64,000 nucleotides of DNA from Allobosea sp. AAP35 (GTDB lineage Bacteria > Pseudomonadota > Alphaproteobacteria > Rhizobiales > Beijerinckiaceae): assembly GCF_001295925.1 (NCBI RefSeq), contig NZ_LJHQ01000038.1, forward strand, positions 55,105-119,104, written 5' to 3'. Every line of letters starts with the position of its first letter. Position 1 is the first letter of the stretch. Made by a program: the position numbers and the translations under genes. Positions 9,196 to 17,695 of the stretch are shown in pieces. Under the pieces are notes generated by a model that saw only the letters and a list, made by a program, of their open reading frames with translations, was not told the origin of the DNA and did no database searches.

Positions 9196-9876
9196 ATGTA
9201 CGATCGTCGCCCGCCTGCCGCTGCTCAGCCTTTCGTCACGCACGAAAATATCGAAGCCAAGGTCAAATGGTTCGACCCCGAGAAGGGGTTTGGTTTTGCG
9301 TCGCCCGCCGATGGTTCGGGCGACGTCTTCCTGCATATTTCGGCGATCGGCCCGCTCGATCAGCAGTCGTTGCTGCCCGGCGCCACCATCGTCTGTGATC
9401 TCGGCGAGGGGCGTCGCGGCCTTCAGGTCGTCGCCGTGCATGAGATCGACGCCTCGACGGCGGCGCCGTCGGCCCCGCGCGCGCCCCGCGCCCCGCGCGA
9501 CGATTTCGGCGGCGGCGGTTATGGCGGCGGCGGCTATGCCGATCGCGGAGACCGCGGCGGCTATGGCGGCGGCGGTGATCGTGGTGGCTACGGGGGTGGC
9601 GGCGGCGGCGGTTATGCCGATCGCGGCGATCGCGGTGGCTTCGCCAGCCGCGACAGCGGCCCGATGGAAGGCCCCTTCGACGGCGCCGTGAAGTTCTTCA
9701 ATACCGAGCGCGGCTTCGGTTTCATCGCGCCCGACCAGGGCGGCCCGGACGTGTTCCTGCACGTCTCGTCGCTCGGCCGCAGCGGCCTGCAGCCGCCGAT
9801 GGACGGGCAGCGCGTGCGCTTCTCGATCCGCGCCGGCAAGAAGGGCCCGGAAGCGGCCAGCGTCAGCTACATCTGA
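9196..9876 (+). CDS. Double cold-shock-domain protein with Gly-rich linker
   Basis: This nucleic-acid-binding protein carries two cold-shock domains joined by a low-complexity linker. CSD1 (about 20-85) has KWFDPEKGFGFA and DVFLHIS; CSD2 (about 160-226) has KFFNTERGFGFIA and DVFLHVS, the RNP1/RNP2-like motifs. The linker (about 100-155) is built from repeats of GGGGY, YADRGDRGG and GGYGGGG, resembling an RGG/YGG-type disordered segment. Two-domain cold-shock proteins are common in this order, acting as RNA chaperones. The ATG at 9196 is chosen because the domain follows soon after; an upstream in-frame ATG at 9136 is possible. A terminator follows the stop codon. Confidence 0.9.
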   Translation: MYDRRPPAAAQPFVTHENIEAKVKWFDPEKGFGFASPADGSGDVFLHISAIGPLDQQSLLPGATIVCDLGEGRRGLQVVAVHEIDASTAAPSAPRAPRAPRDDFGGGGYGGGGYADRGDRGGYGGGGDRGGYGGGGGGGYADRGDRGGFASRDSGPMEGPFDGAVKFFNTERGFGFIAPDQGGPDVFLHVSSLGRSGLQPPMDGQRVRFSIRAGKKGPEAASVSYI

Positions 9877-9902
9877 CACAGCCGCGCTGAGAGACGATCA
9901 CG

Positions 9903-9929
9903 CCCGCCGGCTCGTGTCGGCGGGTTTTT
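9903..9929 (+). terminator. Rho-independent terminator of the cold-shock gene
   Basis: The stem CCCGCCG (9903-9909)/CGGCGGG (9918-9924) is followed by TTTTT, 27 bases after the stop codon of the double cold-shock gene. Confidence 0.88.
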
Positions 9930-9967
9930 CGTGGGCGACCATCGGGGTTTTGGCTCGCAGCCGCCGC

Positions 9968-10072
9968 GTCATCCTGGCCAAGCGGCGCAGCCGCGCAGCG
10001 CCGGGATCCATCGTAGGGCGATGTCGAACCCTATGAAGGATCCCGGGCCGAGCTGCGCTCGCCCAGGATGAC
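9968..10072. repeat. Interspersed palindromic element, copy 1
   Basis: The element is bounded by GTCATCCTGG and CCAGGATGAC, with inner arms carrying GGGATCCATC and AAGGATCCCGG. It has the same architecture as the copies at 10696-10791 and 17561-17651. Long imperfect hairpin; non-coding. Confidence 0.85.
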
Positions 10073-10110
10073 GGCACGTTTCTGTGGTTCGTTGAGAAAG
10101 GCCAAGGTGC

Positions 10111-10653
10111 TCACACCCGCTCCAGCGGCCGATGCGGCAGCGCCGGCAGCGTGACGCCGACCGCATCGCCTGGCGCGACCCCACCGCCCTCCAGCACGAT
10201 GCCCATGATCCCGGCCTTCAGGACGGGCTTTCCATCCGCGTCGCGCCCGAGCACCGCCTTGAGCAGCCCCGGACGGAACGCTTCGATCTGAGCACAGGGG
10301 TTGCGCAGCCCGGTGATCTCGACCAGCGCACCCGCTCCGAGCCGCAGCCGCGCCCCCCGGGGCAGGCCCAACAGATCGATGCCCCGCGTCAGAATGTTCT
10401 CGCCCATCTGGCCGGGCGCCACATCGAAACCGGCGGCGTTCACCTCGTCGAGCAACTCGGCATGCAGCAGATGGACCTGGCGCAGATTGGGTTGCGTCGG
10501 ATCGACCGCGACGCGCGAACGGTGCTTTACCGTCTCTCCGGAATGGGCATCGCCCTCGACGCCGAGCCCGGCCAGCAGGCGGATGGAATCTTGAACCGGC
10601 TTGCTGAAGGCATGCCCCATGGCCCCGCTCACCGACACCACCCGCGCAGTCAT
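10111..10653 (-). CDS. MOSC-domain protein
   Basis: This 180-residue protein consists of one MOSC domain, the module found at the C-terminus of molybdenum-cofactor sulfurases and in YiiM/YuaD-type proteins that handle sulfur or reduce N-hydroxylated compounds using Moco. Visible hallmarks are GVEGDAHSG near the N-terminus, the NLRQVHLL strand, GQMGENI, and the conserved cysteine in RNPCAQIEAF. It lacks the ferredoxin domain of YiiM, so it needs a separate electron donor. The ATG at 10653 is preferred; an in-frame codon at 10668 would add five residues. It lies between two interspersed palindromes. Confidence 0.88.
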   Translation of the reverse strand: MTARVVSVSGAMGHAFSKPVQDSIRLLAGLGVEGDAHSGETVKHRSRVAVDPTQPNLRQVHLLHAELLDEVNAAGFDVAPGQMGENILTRGIDLLGLPRGARLRLGAGALVEITGLRNPCAQIEAFRPGLLKAVLGRDADGKPVLKAGIMGIVLEGGGVAPGDAVGVTLPALPHRPLERV

Positions 10654-10695
10654 CGCCACCGTCCTCACTGTCGAAATCCTGCTCGGAAGACCGTC

Positions 10696-10791
10696 GTCAT
10701 ACCGGGCCTGCCCCGGGATCCATCAGAGGAAGCGACGGTGCCCTGCGATGGATCCCGGAGCGGCGCGGCTTTGCCGCTTGTCCGGGATGAC
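10696..10791. repeat. Interspersed palindromic element, copy 2
   Basis: The element is bounded by GTCATACCGGG and TCCGGGATGAC, with inner GGGATCCATC and GATGGATCCCGG. It is homologous to copies 1 and 3 and lies in the gap upstream of the MOSC gene and downstream of bfr. Confidence 0.87.
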
Positions 10792-10906
10792 GGAGTGCCA
10801 GTCCTGTCCGCCGACGGCCCGATCAAGCCGGACACGCGGCCGCCATAACGAAGCCGGCCCCGCAGGACGGAACCGGCTCGGCAAAACCTCGCCCAGGGGG
10901 CGCGGC

Positions 10907-11392
10907 TCAGTGGCCTTCGTCGATCGAGCCCACATGCTTCTGGGTGTACAGTTCCAGGCCGATGCGCGCGATCAACTCGAGCTGCGTCTCGAGGAAGTCG
11001 ATGTGGCCTTCCTCATCCGCCATTAGATCCTTGAACAGCTGCTCGGACGGGTAGTCGCCGACCTCGCGGCTGTAGCCGGCGGCCTCCTGATAGAGCGCGC
11101 GCGCCTCGATTTCCGCCTTGAGGTCGCATTCAATGACCTCCTTGACGTTCTCGCCGATGCGCAGGGCGTCGAGCGTCTGCAGGTTCGGGAAGCCTTCGAG
11201 GAACAGGATGCGATCGACGAAACGGTCGGCATGGACCATCTCCTCGATCGATTCCTTCTTCCAGAGCTTCGCCATGCTCTTCAGGCCCCAATTGTCCAGC
11301 ATGCGATAATGCAGCCAGTACTGGTTGATGGCCGTGAGCTCCGAGCGGAGCCCCCTGTTGAGATATTCGATGACCTTCTTGTCACCCTTCAT
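10907..11392 (-). CDS. bfr: Bacterioferritin
   Basis: This 161-residue ferritin-like four-helix protein stores iron as a ferric mineral in a 24-subunit shell and binds haem between subunits. The haem ligand Met52 is present (EEMVHADRF), as are ferroxidase-type residues E18, E51 and H54 and the later E-x6-Y and [10 protein letters not shown] segments. Length is typical. The ATG at 11392 has GGGAG upstream and is preferred to one at 11410. It belongs to an iron cluster with the ferredoxin bfd and the regulator irr, all on this strand. A TTAG-N7-CTAA palindrome sits just upstream at 11416-11430 and suggests iron control. Confidence 0.96.
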   Translation of the reverse strand: MKGDKKVIEYLNRGLRSELTAINQYWLHYRMLDNWGLKSMAKLWKKESIEEMVHADRFVDRILFLEGFPNLQTLDALRIGENVKEVIECDLKAEIEARALYQEAAGYSREVGDYPSEQLFKDLMADEEGHIDFLETQLELIARIGLELYTQKHVGSIDEGH

Positions 11393-11415
11393 GGCGGCGC
11401 TCCCAGGCAATTACA

Positions 11416-11430
11416 TTAGAATGATGCTAA
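11416..11430. promoter_or_regulatory. Possible Irr/iron-control box upstream of bfr
   Basis: The 15-bp palindrome TTAGAATGATGCTAA lies 24 bp before the bfr start. It resembles the TTTAGAA-type iron control elements bound by Irr in Rhizobiales. It is less perfect than the box at 12371-12395. Confidence 0.5.
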
Positions 11431-11486
11431 GGTAGGGCGTCGCAATCCGGAAGGGAAGCGAAAAGGCGAGCCGACGGCGGATGCGC

Positions 11487-11774
11487 TCAGGCGGCGGCCC
11501 GGTCGGCATCGACGGCCAGCCCGTCCATCATCTGGCCGACGGAGACATGGACCGCGCAGTCGATGTCGCGCGCGGCGCAGGAGCCGCACTGCGTCATGCA
11601 GGCGGCGCGGGCCTGCGCCAGGATGGCGCGCACCTCGCGGGCGCAGCGCCCGCAACTGGGGCTGCAGCCCAGGCAGTCATAGGCTTCTCCCGCCGTCCGC
11701 GGCCCGGAGCCGTCAGGAGCGATGGTGCCCTTGATCTGCCGGCAGGACAGGACGTTGCAGGAGCAGACGATCAT
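11487..11774 (-). CDS. bfd: Bacterioferritin-associated ferredoxin
   Basis: This 95-residue [2Fe-2S] ferredoxin donates electrons to bacterioferritin to release stored iron. The four cluster cysteines are visible as C4 and C6 (MIVCSCNV) and the later pair in SCGRCAREV. Unlike the short enterobacterial Bfd (about 64 residues), it has a C-terminal extension with four extra cysteines (ACMTQCGSCAARDIDCA), which may be a further metal or redox site. Its start overlaps the end of irr by four bases (ATGA), so the two are translationally coupled, and it lies just upstream of bfr. Confidence 0.9.
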   Translation of the reverse strand: MIVCSCNVLSCRQIKGTIAPDGSGPRTAGEAYDCLGCSPSCGRCAREVRAILAQARAACMTQCGSCAARDIDCAVHVSVGQMMDGLAVDADRAAA

Positions 11775-12334
11775 GCGTGGTGACCGGCCGCCAGGCGGCT
11801 TTCGATCGTCTCGCCCTCATTGGCGCGGTTCTCGATGAACTGTCCGTCGGCGCGGCGCAGCCGCACGATCACCTCCACCGACGAGATCACCATCCCCTCG
11901 GGCGCCTCGGGCAGGCCGGCGACCTGGATGGTCGAGCCAGGGATATCGACGACGGTTTCGTCGTCCTCATTGTAGAAATGGTGGTGTTCGGAGACATTGG
12001 TGTCGAAGAAGGTCTTCGGGCCCGACACCGAAACCTGCCGCAGCAGGCCGGCCTCCGAGAACTGGCGCAGCGTGTTGTAGACGGTCGCCAGCGACAAAGG
12101 CTCACGCGCGCGCAGCGCCTCTTCATACAGCATCTCGGCGCTGACATGGCGGTCGCCCTTGGCGAAGAGCAGCCAGCCCAGCGCCATGCGCTGGCGCGTC
12201 GGCCGCAGGCCGGCCGTGCGCAGCCGTGCTTTCACGGCATTGATCGGGCAGGAGGCAGGGCTTTTCTGGGGCCAGGGGATATGATCCGCCATGGCCCGCT
12301 GCGGCTGCTGATCCTTTTGGAACAAAACGCTCAT
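11771..12334 (-). CDS. irr: Iron response regulator Irr (Fur superfamily)
   Basis: Irr is the haem-dependent global iron regulator of Rhizobiales; it accumulates under iron limitation and represses haem synthesis and iron-storage genes. This 187-residue protein has the winged-helix DNA-binding half (GLRPTRQRMALGWLL, LATVYNTLRQF) and the metal/haem-sensing half with the triple histidine HHH at 117-119 (SEHHHFYNEDDE). A Cys-Pro haem regulatory motif lies at C29-P30, the position known from Bradyrhizobium Irr, which implies haem-triggered degradation. The ATG at 12334 has GGAAGG and GTGAG upstream. A perfect palindrome 37 bp upstream suggests autoregulation. It is coupled to bfd. Confidence 0.95.
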   Translation of the reverse strand: MSVLFQKDQQPQRAMADHIPWPQKSPASCPINAVKARLRTAGLRPTRQRMALGWLLFAKGDRHVSAEMLYEEALRAREPLSLATVYNTLRQFSEAGLLRQVSVSGPKTFFDTNVSEHHHFYNEDDETVVDIPGSTIQVAGLPEAPEGMVISSVEVIVRLRRADGQFIENRANEGETIESRLAAGHHA

Positions 12335-12370
12335 CGCTCACGCCTTCCAGAGTGCCGGCTTGACCGGCCC

Positions 12371-12395
12371 GTAGTTTAGAAAACATCTAAACTAC
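12371..12395. promoter_or_regulatory. Perfect palindromic Irr-box-like operator upstream of irr
   Basis: The 10-bp arms GTAGTTTAGA and TCTAAACTAC are perfect inverted repeats around AAACA. The TTTAGA/TCTAAA half-sites match the iron control element theme. It lies 37-61 bp before the irr ATG. Confidence 0.75.
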
Positions 12396-12568
12396 TGATA
12401 TTACTACTATATTTGTCGCATGCGTACGGCGCTGTCAATCGCTGAGAGCTGCGGCATGCCGTCCTCGCGCCGCAAATTCACAAACAGACACCGCTGGAAG
12501 CAGACAGCGCATAACGGGCGCGCGCCGAGCGCATCGGACGTCACGCGTCCTTTGGCCGGGCGCCCGCT

Positions 12569-13465
12569 TCAGCGCAGGGCTCTGGCCCTGATCCGCTCGC
12601 GATGAGCGGTATAGAGGCCCGACGCCGCGATGATGACGGCGCCCACCAGCGTCCAGCTGTCCGGCAGCACCGCAAACAGCAGATAGCCGAAGATCGAGGC
12701 CCAAAGCAGCTGCAGATAGGAGAACGGCGCGAGCAGCGAGGCATCGGCATAACGGAACGCCGTTACCAGAAGCCAGTGCCCGACCGTCGACGAGACACCG
12801 ATGAACAGCCCTAGCAGCAGGAACGGCCAGGTCATCGGCTGCCAGATGAAGGGCACGACCAGGCTGACGAGCACGAATCCGATCACCGCCGAATAGGTGA
12901 GCGTGGTCAGCGGGCTCTCGGTCCGGCTCATCATGCGGGTGATGATCATCGCGAAGGCCCAGGATAGGGCCGAGGCCACCGGCAGGAGCGAGGCGCTTTG
13001 GAAGCCGCTGCCGCCCGGCCGCACGACGATCAGTACGCCCGTCAGCCCCACCAGCGTCGCGCACCAGCGCCGCCAGCCGATCGTCTCGCCCAGAATCGGG
13101 ATCGACAGCGCCGTGACGAAGAGCGGCGCGATGAAGCTCGATGCGGTCGCATCCGCGATCGGGAGATATTGCAGGCCCAGTGTGAACAGGATCGAGGACA
13201 GGGTCACGCCCAGCCCGCGCAGGATCTGCAGCACCGGCCGCTGCGTGCGCAGGACGCGCGCCCCACCCGCACGCCAGACCATGGCTAGCATGATCGCGGC
13301 GAAGGTCCCGTAGCGCAGCCAGATCACCTGCACGGCCGACATATCGGCCGTCAGCACCTTGGAGGCGGCGTCCGCCGCGGTGAAGAAGATCCCCGTCACC
13401 AGGACCAGGCCGATCGCACGCAGCGGCGCATCGCGACGATGCGACAGGGCCGGCCCTGGCGGCAC
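12569..13465 (-). CDS. EamA/DMT-family transporter
   Basis: This is a ten-helix inner-membrane exporter of the drug/metabolite transporter superfamily made of two EamA repeats. The first repeat begins with GLVLVTGIFFTAADAASKVL and ends near ETIGWRRWCATLVGL; the second begins at SLLPVASALSWAFAMIITR and ends near SWTLVGAVIIAASGLY. The substrate is not predictable. The frame is open from 13651, but the first part crosses the asd terminator. I therefore chose the GTG at 13465, which gives a 298-residue protein with a short cytoplasmic lead before helix 1; an ATG at 13594 is the alternative. It is downstream of, and separated from, asd. Confidence 0.85.
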   Translation of the reverse strand: MPPGPALSHRRDAPLRAIGLVLVTGIFFTAADAASKVLTADMSAVQVIWLRYGTFAAIMLAMVWRAGGARVLRTQRPVLQILRGLGVTLSSILFTLGLQYLPIADATASSFIAPLFVTALSIPILGETIGWRRWCATLVGLTGVLIVVRPGGSGFQSASLLPVASALSWAFAMIITRMMSRTESPLTTLTYSAVIGFVLVSLVVPFIWQPMTWPFLLLGLFIGVSSTVGHWLLVTAFRYADASLLAPFSYLQLLWASIFGYLLFAVLPDSWTLVGAVIIAASGLYTAHRERIRARALR

Positions 13466-13617
13466 GCGCGTCGGCTCGGGATGAGGCAGGTTTGGCAAGG
13501 AGGCGGCGTTTCCCGACGTCTTGAGCGCGTCTGACCAAAGCCAGCCTAACCCATTCCGCCTTGCCCCGTTGCGCAAAGAACGAACGGCCCGCATGCGGCC
13601 AACCGCCGGGCGCCAAC

Positions 13618-13643
13618 AAAAAAGGCGGGCCGCGAAGCCCGCC
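13618..13643 (-). terminator. Rho-independent terminator of asd
   Basis: On the minus strand the stem GGCGGGC/GCCCGCC (13624-13643) runs into a six-base T-tract (A's at 13618-13623). It lies 29 bp after the asd stop. Confidence 0.9.
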
Positions 13644-13671
13644 TCATTCACTCATGTCGAAGCAGCCTGCC

Positions 13672-14706
<1,035 letters not shown>

Positions 14707-15151
14707 GATATGTGTTCCTTTCGGATGAAGCCGGTTTCGTCTCCCCCTGGGCACCGGACGCCTCGATCGTGAGGCTTAGCCCGGCATCATGCCCCCGCCG
14801 GGGGGAGAGGGGCCCGGAACCGAGGCGAAATTCAGCGCGGCGTGCCGGTGGTCCCGGTCGCCGGTTTGGTCGTGCGTTTCGTCGTGAGACGGACAGTCAC
14901 AGGGCCAATCCCGAAAAGGCTGAAGCTTCGCGGCGCCATGCAAGCGTGTTTGGCTCCCATGACACGACGCTGTGAGAACACCCTGGGCGGCGAAAAGTCA
15001 ATCATCGCCTGGTCCGACGCCCGCACCAACGCCTACCTCGCCCCGGCCCCCGCCCATTAACCCTGCTTCTTGACCGGCCGTTCACGCTGCCTCGCGATTC
15101 CCCCGGCCCGGTAACCGGAAGCTGACCTGGTAGCCGTCACCGTGGGCGCGG
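14707..15151. other. Gene-free GC-rich intergenic region
   Basis: This is a divergent spacer between asd and the gene at 15152. Short overlapping frames occur on both strands but none has a start signal or recognisable product. A GC run with inverted symmetry (CCCCCGCCGGGGGG, near 14791) is the only structure seen. Confidence 0.5.
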
Positions 15152-16285
15152 GTGAGGACGAAGACGCGGTTGGAAAGCCGCGTGGAACACGGGTTCGGGG
15201 TCGTGTCAGGTCATATCGCATCGCGTCTGCGCGACCGGGTCAGGCTCTCCTGGCCCGTCCTTCGGGATGCCCGGTCAGGGCTGGGCCATGTCTGGGCGCG
15301 CCTGAAAGCGGTCGATTTCGCCGCCGTCCTGATCCGCCTCGCCGACGGTATCGAGGTCGGGTTCGGCTATCTCTGGCGCGGCCTTTCCGGTTTGCGCCAT
15401 TTGCGGCTCCTGCTGCGGGTCCGGGCCTTGCGCCTCACCGGTGGGCTGGTCTGGCGCAGCGTCGCGGCCGCCACCGGCATCGGCCTGGCGGCCACGCTGG
15501 TCACGACCCTGTCGTCCGGGAGCGAGGTGACGATCGCGAGCCTGACCCTGCCCCCGGAGCCCGACGCCCGCCCCGTGCGCGACGTCCGTCAGGAACCGCG
15601 CCCGAGCCTCGGCAGCCGCGAGAACTGGGTCACCATCACCAAGCCGATCCCCATTTTCGGGCTGGAGTCGCCCGAACTCGACCGCGGCTCCGCGACGTTG
15701 GAGGCACGCCGCAGCCAGGACGGCGCCCAGCGCGAGGATGTGCTGCGCTTCGCGGCCTTCACCGAGCCGAAACCGCATCTGCTGCTGCGCCTCAGCGTGG
15801 AACATGACCGCGACGAGCTCTCCCGCCCCTTCATCATCGCGCTGGTGCGCGAGGCCGCCGCGCGCGCCCTGTCGGTGCAGCGCAGCAGCCTGCCGGCCGC
15901 AATCCAGACCCGCTTCGGCCCGGTCGAGACCGCCGATGCGACGCTAAGCGACGGCCAGACCACGCGCGCCTGCATCGCCTTTCGGATGGAAGCCGGCGCG
16001 CTGCCGCTGTCGATGAGCGGCTGGTGGTGCGGTGGCGACAAGCCGGCCGACCGGCAGCAGCTCGTCTGCCTGATCGACCGCATCGATCTGCTCAATGCCG
16101 GCGACGACCGCGCCTTGCGGACCGCCTTCGCCCGTACCGAACTGAACCGTCAGCCGGCTTGCGCCCCGCCGCGCCTCTCGGCGAGTGGCCGCAAGGTCTT
16201 CTGGCTCGACGCGGACGGAGCAACGCCGGCTCTGCGCACGAAGAGCGCTGCTGTCGTTCAGGGCAAGCGGAACCAGCGGCGTTGA
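15152..16285 (+). CDS. Hypothetical protein with one membrane helix
   Basis: This 377-residue protein of unknown function has a basic N-terminal part rich in Leu/Arg amphipathic helices and one likely transmembrane helix near residues 103-125 (SVAAATGIGLAATLVTTL). A soluble, probably periplasmic, C-terminal domain follows, with five cysteines (for example WWCGGDK and LVCLIDRID). The end of its C-terminal domain (LVCLIDRIDLL) resembles the end of the next protein (LACMIDKLRIE), so the two may be distant paralogues. The start is a GTG chosen by frame length. It is 19 bp upstream of the next gene and probably co-transcribed. Confidence 0.7.
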   Translation: MRTKTRLESRVEHGFGVVSGHIASRLRDRVRLSWPVLRDARSGLGHVWARLKAVDFAAVLIRLADGIEVGFGYLWRGLSGLRHLRLLLRVRALRLTGGLVWRSVAAATGIGLAATLVTTLSSGSEVTIASLTLPPEPDARPVRDVRQEPRPSLGSRENWVTITKPIPIFGLESPELDRGSATLEARRSQDGAQREDVLRFAAFTEPKPHLLLRLSVEHDRDELSRPFIIALVREAAARALSVQRSSLPAAIQTRFGPVETADATLSDGQTTRACIAFRMEAGALPLSMSGWWCGGDKPADRQQLVCLIDRIDLLNAGDDRALRTAFARTELNRQPACAPPRLSASGRKVFWLDADGATPALRTKSAAVVQGKRNQRR

Positions 16286-16304
16286 CTGCAGGGAGGGGCT
16301 TGGA

Positions 16305-17099
16305 ATGTCCGACACACGCTCTCAGGCCATCGCCGCATTCGGCGCCACCGGCCGCGTCGCGATGGGAACCGCGCGCTTCCTCTTCCTCGCGCTGGGCGCG
16401 GGCGTCTTCCTCGCCATCCTGCTGGTCGGCTGGTGGCTCTCGGGCTTCGTCCCGACCATCGGCCATGGCAAGCCCGCCTTCACCTGGGCGCCCGAGCCGC
16501 TCGCGATGCTCAGATCGACGTCAGTCACCGCGACGAGTCCCTTCCGCGGGCGCGAGCAGGGCTTGCAGTTCGGCGGCCCCGGCACGGATGGACCCTTCGC
16601 GGCGATGATCCTGGCCGAGCGCAGCGACAGCGCCGTGCCCTTCACGCTGACCACGCCGATGTTCTGGCAATTCGCGCCCTTGAAGGTGCTCCGCCCGCGC
16701 GTCGGCGGGCCGCACTACACCATGACCACGCGATACGGGCGCTTCAGCGGCCGCGACATCTATTATCGCGAAAACGACGGCCGGATGCGGACCTGCATCA
16801 TCTTCCGCAATGCCTTCGAGACCTCCGAATTCGCGCTGGGCGGGTATTATTGCGCGCCCGGCACCCAGACCGCCGATGCCGGCCCCCTCGCCTGCATGAT
16901 CGACAAGCTGCGGATCGAGCCCGGCAAGACCCCGTCGCTGGCGGTCGCCTATCTGGCGGCCCGAGCCGGCAATGCCCCGCAATGCAGCCATGCGAGCTTC
17001 TACCAGCCGGGCACGCGACAGGTCATCCGCGACCGCAATGGCGGCGTGGTCCGCATGAGGGGCGACACGGGCGAGGCCTTTCCGCTCTGGGCCCGCTGA
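16305..17099 (+). CDS. Hypothetical membrane-anchored protein
   Basis: This 264-residue protein has one N-terminal transmembrane helix (about residues 22-47, FLFLALGAGVFLAILLVGWWL) and a periplasmic domain with several cysteines (RTCIIFRNAF, GGYYCAPGT, LACMIDKL). I do not recognise a domain. The ATG at 16305 follows a strong GGGAGGGG site and is preferred over an upstream in-frame ATG inside the previous gene. The shared CxIxF and L-x-C-x-I-D-x-[IL] patterns suggest it and the upstream neighbour are related cell-envelope proteins made as an operon. Confidence 0.78.
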   Translation: MSDTRSQAIAAFGATGRVAMGTARFLFLALGAGVFLAILLVGWWLSGFVPTIGHGKPAFTWAPEPLAMLRSTSVTATSPFRGREQGLQFGGPGTDGPFAAMILAERSDSAVPFTLTTPMFWQFAPLKVLRPRVGGPHYTMTTRYGRFSGRDIYYRENDGRMRTCIIFRNAFETSEFALGGYYCAPGTQTADAGPLACMIDKLRIEPGKTPSLAVAYLAARAGNAPQCSHASFYQPGTRQVIRDRNGGVVRMRGDTGEAFPLWAR

Positions 17100-17199
17100 C
17101 ACGGCACTGATAAGTTCATTAACTACGCTGGGGTATCTTTCCGTCGTACCGTTTCAGCCCCACATTGTGATCAGACGATCATTGTCCCCGGAGCCCATC

Positions 17200-17505
17200 A
17201 TGTCCTCGTTCAAGCGCCTTGCAGCCGTGTTTGCCCTGTCGGTCGCGGCGTCGACCGTGATGGTCTCCTTCGCCGAGGCGCAGAACCGCCGCGGCCCGCT
17301 GCGCGTGACCGTGCAGAAGCGCAGCTATTTCGACCTCGGCAACGTCGTGCCAGTCGGCTCGCTGAACCGCTACGCCAGCCAGCACATGAGCGCGACGCCC
17401 GCCTATGCCAGCTTCGGCGGCTTCTATGGCGAGGACACCCTGCCCGGCCGCATCGGCGCCGGCGTCAACCCCTTCGCGAATACCTTCGAGACGCCGCGCT
17501 TCTGA
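17200..17505 (+). CDS. Small secreted protein
   Basis: This 101-residue precursor has a classical signal peptide (MSSFKRLAAVFALSVAAST...AEAQ) with cleavage likely after AEA. The mature part (about 76 residues) is basic at first (NRRGPLRVTVQKR), then Gly/Phe/Tyr-rich and ends ETPRF. It has no cysteines and no catalytic motif. The ATG at 17200 starts the signal peptide and is preferred over one at 17167. Probably a periplasmic or cell-surface protein; function unknown. Confidence 0.75.
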   Translation: MSSFKRLAAVFALSVAASTVMVSFAEAQNRRGPLRVTVQKRSYFDLGNVVPVGSLNRYASQHMSATPAYASFGGFYGEDTLPGRIGAGVNPFANTFETPRF

Positions 17506-17560
17506 GCAAGCGATCGATAAGGTCGGGTCCAGCACTCGGCCGCGTCTAACAGACACCACC

Positions 17561-17651
17561 GTCATCCCGGGCTTGCCCCGGGATCCATCATAGAGCGCCG
17601 TAGTGCCCTATGATGGATCCCGGAGCCCCGCTTCGCTGCGTCCGGGATGAC
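17561..17651. repeat. Interspersed palindromic element, copy 3
   Basis: The element is bounded by GTCATCCCGGG and TCCGGGATGAC with inner GGGATCCATCATAG and CTATGATGGATCCCGG. It is the most regular of the three copies and lies between convergent genes. Confidence 0.9.
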
Positions 17652-17695
17652 GGTTTGGTTTGGAAGCGAACCGTCAAGCGGTCACGGCCAAACCC

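Noticed and set aside
9480..9660. Regular repeats resembling a CRISPR array
   Set aside because: They are in-frame codon repeats of the Gly-rich linker of the cold-shock protein, not spaced direct repeats.
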